Positions 60,385 to 64,000 of a stretch of 64,000 nt of DNA are shown piece by piece. The stretch is taken from positions 12,255,578 through 12,319,577 of the forward strand of contig NC_086378.1 in NCBI RefSeq assembly GCF_036588685.1, read 5' to 3'. Position 1 is the first letter of the stretch, and every line of letters begins with the position of its first letter. The translations under genes were made by a program, and so were the position numbers. Source of the stretch: Mytilus trossulus. Lineage: Eukaryota; Mollusca; Bivalvia; Mytilida; Mytilidae. Below the pieces are notes generated by a model. It was not told the origin of the DNA, did no database searches, and worked only from the letters and a program-made list of their open reading frames with translations.

Positions 60385-62335
60385 TGCTTCGCAGGGCGTA
60401 GCTTTATACGACCGCAGAGGTTGAACCCTGAAGGGTTGGGGCAAGTATGGACACAACATTCAAGCTGGATTCAGCTCTAAATTTGGATTGTGATTAAATA
60501 GTTGACACAGCATAGGTTTCTGACACAGAAAGAAAGTGTTCTAATGAACTTAAAATTTTTGTTTTCTCTTAGAGCAATTCACTATGCTGTTCAATATTAA
60601 TCCTCTCAAAAAAATGTTTGAAGAAATTTTCTTTTTATTTATGAAATTTCAAATGAGAAAAGTTGAACCCAATTTTTGAATCACATCCCCCTTTCCCTTA
60701 TTCCAAAACTAATCTCAATTAAAATATTCTAATGGAGTTTGCAACAATAACTACTCATTTAAATACATCATAAAATATTAAGATGTAAAAAAACTGCTTG
60801 TTATCACTGAATGGTAAAGATTATTTAAATTTATCAGTTGGTAGTAAAAAGTGAATATACATTGTATATTGTATATAACAAAGATTTTTAAGTTGATTCT
60901 GGACAAAGAAAGATAACTCCAATTAAAAAAATTCTTGCAATAAGATATTTCTTGCTTACTATTTTGGACAAAGAAAGATAACTCTAATTAAAAAAAAAAT
61001 TGCTATTTCACAATATTGTGAAATTAGATATTTCTTGCCATTGCACAATACTGTGCAATTGAAAAGACTTGCTATTGCACAATACTTAATATAATAATTT
61101 TAGATCCTGATTTGGACCAACTTGAAAACTGGGCCCATAATCAAAAATCTTAGTACATGTTTGGATTCAGCATATCAAAGAACCCCAATATTTCAATTTT
61201 TGTTAAAATCAAACTAAGTTTAATTTTGGACCCTTTGGACTTTAATGTAGACCAATTTGAAAACAAGACCAAAAATGAGGAATCTACATACACAGTTATA
61301 TTTGGCATATCAAAGAACCCCATTTATTCAATTTTTGATGAAATCAAACAAAGTTTAATTTTGGACCCCGATTTGGACCAACTTGAAAACTGGGCCGATA
61401 ATCAAGAATCTAAGTACATTTTTAGATTCAGCATATCAAAGAACCCTACCGATTAATTTTTTGTCAAAATCAAACGAAGTTTAATTTTGGACCCTTTGGA
61501 CCTTAATGTAGACCAATTTGAAAACAGGACCAAAAGTTAAAAATCTACATACACAGTTAGATTCGGCATATCAAAGAACCCCAATTATTCAATTTTGATG
61601 AAATCAAACAAAGTTTAATTTTGGACCCTTTGGGCCCCTTATTCCTAAACTGTTGGGACCAAAACTCCCAAAATCATTACCAACCTTCCTTTTATGGTCA
61701 TAAACCTTGTGTTTAAATTTCATAGATTTCTATTTACTTATACTAAAGTTATGGTGCGAAAACCAAGAAAAATGCTTATTTGGGTCCCTTTTTGGCCCCT
61801 AATTCCTAAACTGTTGGGACCTAAACTCCCAAAATCAATACCAACCTTCCTTTTGTGGTCATAAACATTGTGTTTAAATTTCATTATTTTCTATTTACTT
61901 AAACTAAAGTTATTGAGCGAAAACCAAGAATAATGCTTATTTGGGCCCTTTTTTGGCCCCTAATTCCTACACTGTTGAAACCAAAACTCCCAAAATCAAT
62001 CCCAACCTTTCTTTTGTGGTCATAAACCTTGTGTCAAAATTTCATAGATTTCTATTAACTTAAACTAAAGTTATAGTGCGAAAACCAAGAAAATGCTTAT
62101 TTGGGCCCTTTTTGGCCCCTTATTCCTAAAATGTTGGGACCAAAACTCCCAAAATCAATACCAACCTTCCTTTTGTGGTCATAAACCTTGTGATAAAATT
62201 TTATAGATTTATATTCACTTTTACTAAAGTTAGAGTGCGAAAACTGAAAGTATTCGGACGACGACGACGACGACGACGCCAACGTGATAGCAATATACGA
62301 CGAAATTTTTCTCAAAATTTGCGGTCGTATAAAAA
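60385..62335 (+). mobile_element. Pearl-like (Helentron-associated?) element with tandem core and ACG run
   Basis: Near both ends lies the 14 bp inverted sequence TTTATACGACCGCA (60403-60416) / TGCGGTCGTATAAA (62320-62333). Inside are first a ~126-135 bp tandem repeat marked by CATATCAAAGAACCC at 61171, 61306, 61432 and 61567, then a ~160 bp tandem repeat marked by ATTCCTA at 61641, 61802, 61963 and 62122, then a GAC/ACG run at 62256-62279. Subterminal inverted repeat, ~160 bp core and trinucleotide run are features I recall for bivalve pearl elements, now considered non-autonomous Helentron relatives. The 99-codon frame at 61157-61456 is carried by the first repeat. Exact ends are uncertain by some tens of bases. 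Confidence 0.75.
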
Positions 62336-62649
62336 TCAATATACCCCGTTATTAGAATTTTTTTAAATTAAACAAGAAGTAATTAAAACATTTTGAACAA
62401 AAAATCCTTATCAGGCTGTGATAAAGATGAAATCCATTTACTGATTCATGTGAACATTTTAACTCTGATAATTAGATGCTCTCTTTGACTTTGTTTGCCA
62501 TAAAATACCCAACTTAACTTTAATACTAAATAATAAGCAAAATTAAGTTTTAAATATTCATAAAGCTGTGAAGAGTTGAAGACAATCAGGTTCTTAAAAC
62601 TGTTTGAAATTTTGTCAAGTCCATACGAGTTAGATGTATAAACTTCTTA

Positions 62650-62948
62650 GGGAGCTACCATTTGATTTTTAGGGGGGGGGGGGGGGGGGGGCTAGGATGA
62701 AATTTGAAAAAAATAGGCAGGACAGGAGTTTTGAGTAAAAAAAAAGGAAGGATGAGACACTTTCCAAAAAAAAAAATGAAAGGACGACAATATAGGTAAA
62801 AAAACTAAAAACTCAGAATAAACTAAAAAAAAAAGGAGTCACCGAACACAGTGAAAAATAAAAATGCAGGACAGAGATTACAGTTTTAAAAAAATGCAGG
62901 ACAAAATTTCTCATCCTAGCCCCCCCTAAAAATCAAATGGTAGCTCCC
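62650..62948. mobile_element. PIF/Harbinger-like MITE, TTA target duplication, G20 in one arm
   Basis: GGGAGCTACCATTTGATTTT to CTAGGATGA (62650-62700) is inverted at 62911-62948. TTA flanks both ends, the TWA type of duplication known for PIF/Harbinger. The arms are alike except that the left has 20 consecutive G (62672-62691) where the right has 7 C. The middle is purine-rich with ATGCAGGACA-type short repeats. Confidence 0.8.
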
Positions 62949-63109
62949 TTATATAAATACATTATAAACTATAGATTTAACCAACTTAAGTTTTTTTTTA
63001 TACATTTTAATTGTATTGCAATTGTGTGTGTTTAATTCTGAAATGTATATATGAGAATCAATGTTTTTTCCCTACTCGTATCACATGTACACAGATGGGT
63101 TCTGACAAG

Positions 63110-63420
63110 GCCGTAACTACCCTTGAGGCAAGTGAGGCAATTGCCTCACTAAAATTTCGACACTGATTAATTTTTTTATACATATATACAAATAAAATAG
63201 TCTTCTGTTGTTCTGTCTCAACCTTAATTTCTATAACTTGTCATCATTCCTTTCAAACTATTCTTCCTGGATATAACTCGGCATCTCAACGGGTGATGTT
63301 TCTCAATTACATTAACCTAGAAACGATAATCATCATGGGTCTCTGGTTAAAAACAGGCTCTTGCAGAAAAAGGAAAAGCGACACTGAAGGTAAAGAAGGA
63401 ATAATTCTAGTAAACTAATT
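63110..63420 (+). mobile_element. Possible 5' end of another DNA transposon
   Basis: AAGGCCGTAACTACCCTTGA leads into a perfect 18 bp palindrome GTGAGGCAATTGCCTCAC (63132-63149), a combination I associate with ends of animal hAT/ZMYM1-like elements. At 63338 a short frame MGLWLKTGSCRKRKSDTE ends at a possible donor (GAAG/GTAAAG) and could be its first coding exon. No other exon or second end is in the window. Confidence 0.3.
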
Positions 63421-64000
63421 TGTTTGTGAACGTAGTCTGAGTATTGCATATAACTTCACTAGAACAATCCAAAAACGATAAGTAGACGGACAAATCAAGT
63501 AGTGGGTATCGCAAGGGGGCAGTCCTGTCTGTGTATTCATTTCTCCGTTTCATCAACTTTAATCTTTCTCTTTACAGATAAATAAAATATAAATAATATG
63601 AAACATGCATGGATTAGTTTTTCATGATCCATGTTTCTTTAACTTAAAAATTGAAAGAACATCCAATATTCCAATTTGACATTATTGAGGAATGGTATAG
63701 AACCTTTATCACAGGATTTTGTCTTTACTTATTCGGGACTACGGAATTTCATTTCTTTCTATTCGGGTTTTGGAATCAGACACCCCCAACCACTATCCCC
63801 TAAATTTATAGATTCTGGAACTAAAATACCACCGACTATTTCCAGAAATAATTTGAAATTACGGACCTACATGTAAACGTCAAAACTCCATTTTAATTCC
63901 CCTGTACCCATATCATATATACTTACTCTATAGATAGATCATATACATGTATCGATCTTATCTCATTCTATCCCTAGTTTGTTTACTCTTTGTCAGCATA
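63421..64000. other. Right edge, nothing recognised
   Basis: AT-rich with one 66-codon open frame at 63676-63876 that resembles no family known to me. Confidence 0.4.

Noticed and set aside
61157..61456. 99-codon frame in the pearl-like element
   Set aside because: It reads through a ~130 bp tandem repeat (ISKNP recurring); repeat by-product.

Overview
The window is eukaryotic nuclear DNA: AT-rich, short exons with GT-AG introns, AATAAA signals, and a dense mix of non-LTR retrotransposon remnants, MITEs and tandem-repeat-cored elements. Several dispersed repeats match, from memory, families common in marine mussels, so a Mytilus-like bivalve is the best guess; this is inference, not a database result. 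Layout: (1) 1-23908 is a tandem satellite of ~500 bp monomers (48 complete units plus part of a 49th, running off the left edge), with a central higher-order region, ending at 23909-24175 in what looks like the 3' end of a transposable element. (2) 24214-28252 is mostly unannotatable intergenic DNA with scattered repeats. (3) 28253-34769 (minus) is a complete six-exon ciliary gene, DRC12/CCDC153. (4) Head to head with it, 263 bp away, is UFC1 (35032-48119, plus, five exons), the E2-like enzyme of the UFM1 pathway. Its 10.2 kb first intron holds a complete ~5.96 kb DNA transposon (35191-41145; 67 bp terminal inverted repeats, 11 bp target duplication) encoding a spliced PHD finger-OTU protease-like protein, plus LINE fragments and a foldback element. 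(5) 48120-53403 is intergenic with tandem-core repeats. (6) 53404-58324 (minus) is a complete seven-exon gene for a ~228-residue protein with a proline-rich PPPY-containing N-terminus and a probable beta-trefoil. (7) 58325-64000 holds MITEs, a pearl-like element with a ~160 bp tandem core, and possibly the edge of another DNA transposon. The host genes are not functionally linked apart from the shared DRC12/UFC1 promoter interval. The most distinctive items are the PHD-OTU transposon, whose protein appears to lack the DDE core expected between two recognisable transposase blocks, and the satellite, which looks like a transposon core expanded into a higher-order array. No homology search was possible; reading frames, splice phases and repeat coordinates were worked out by eye.
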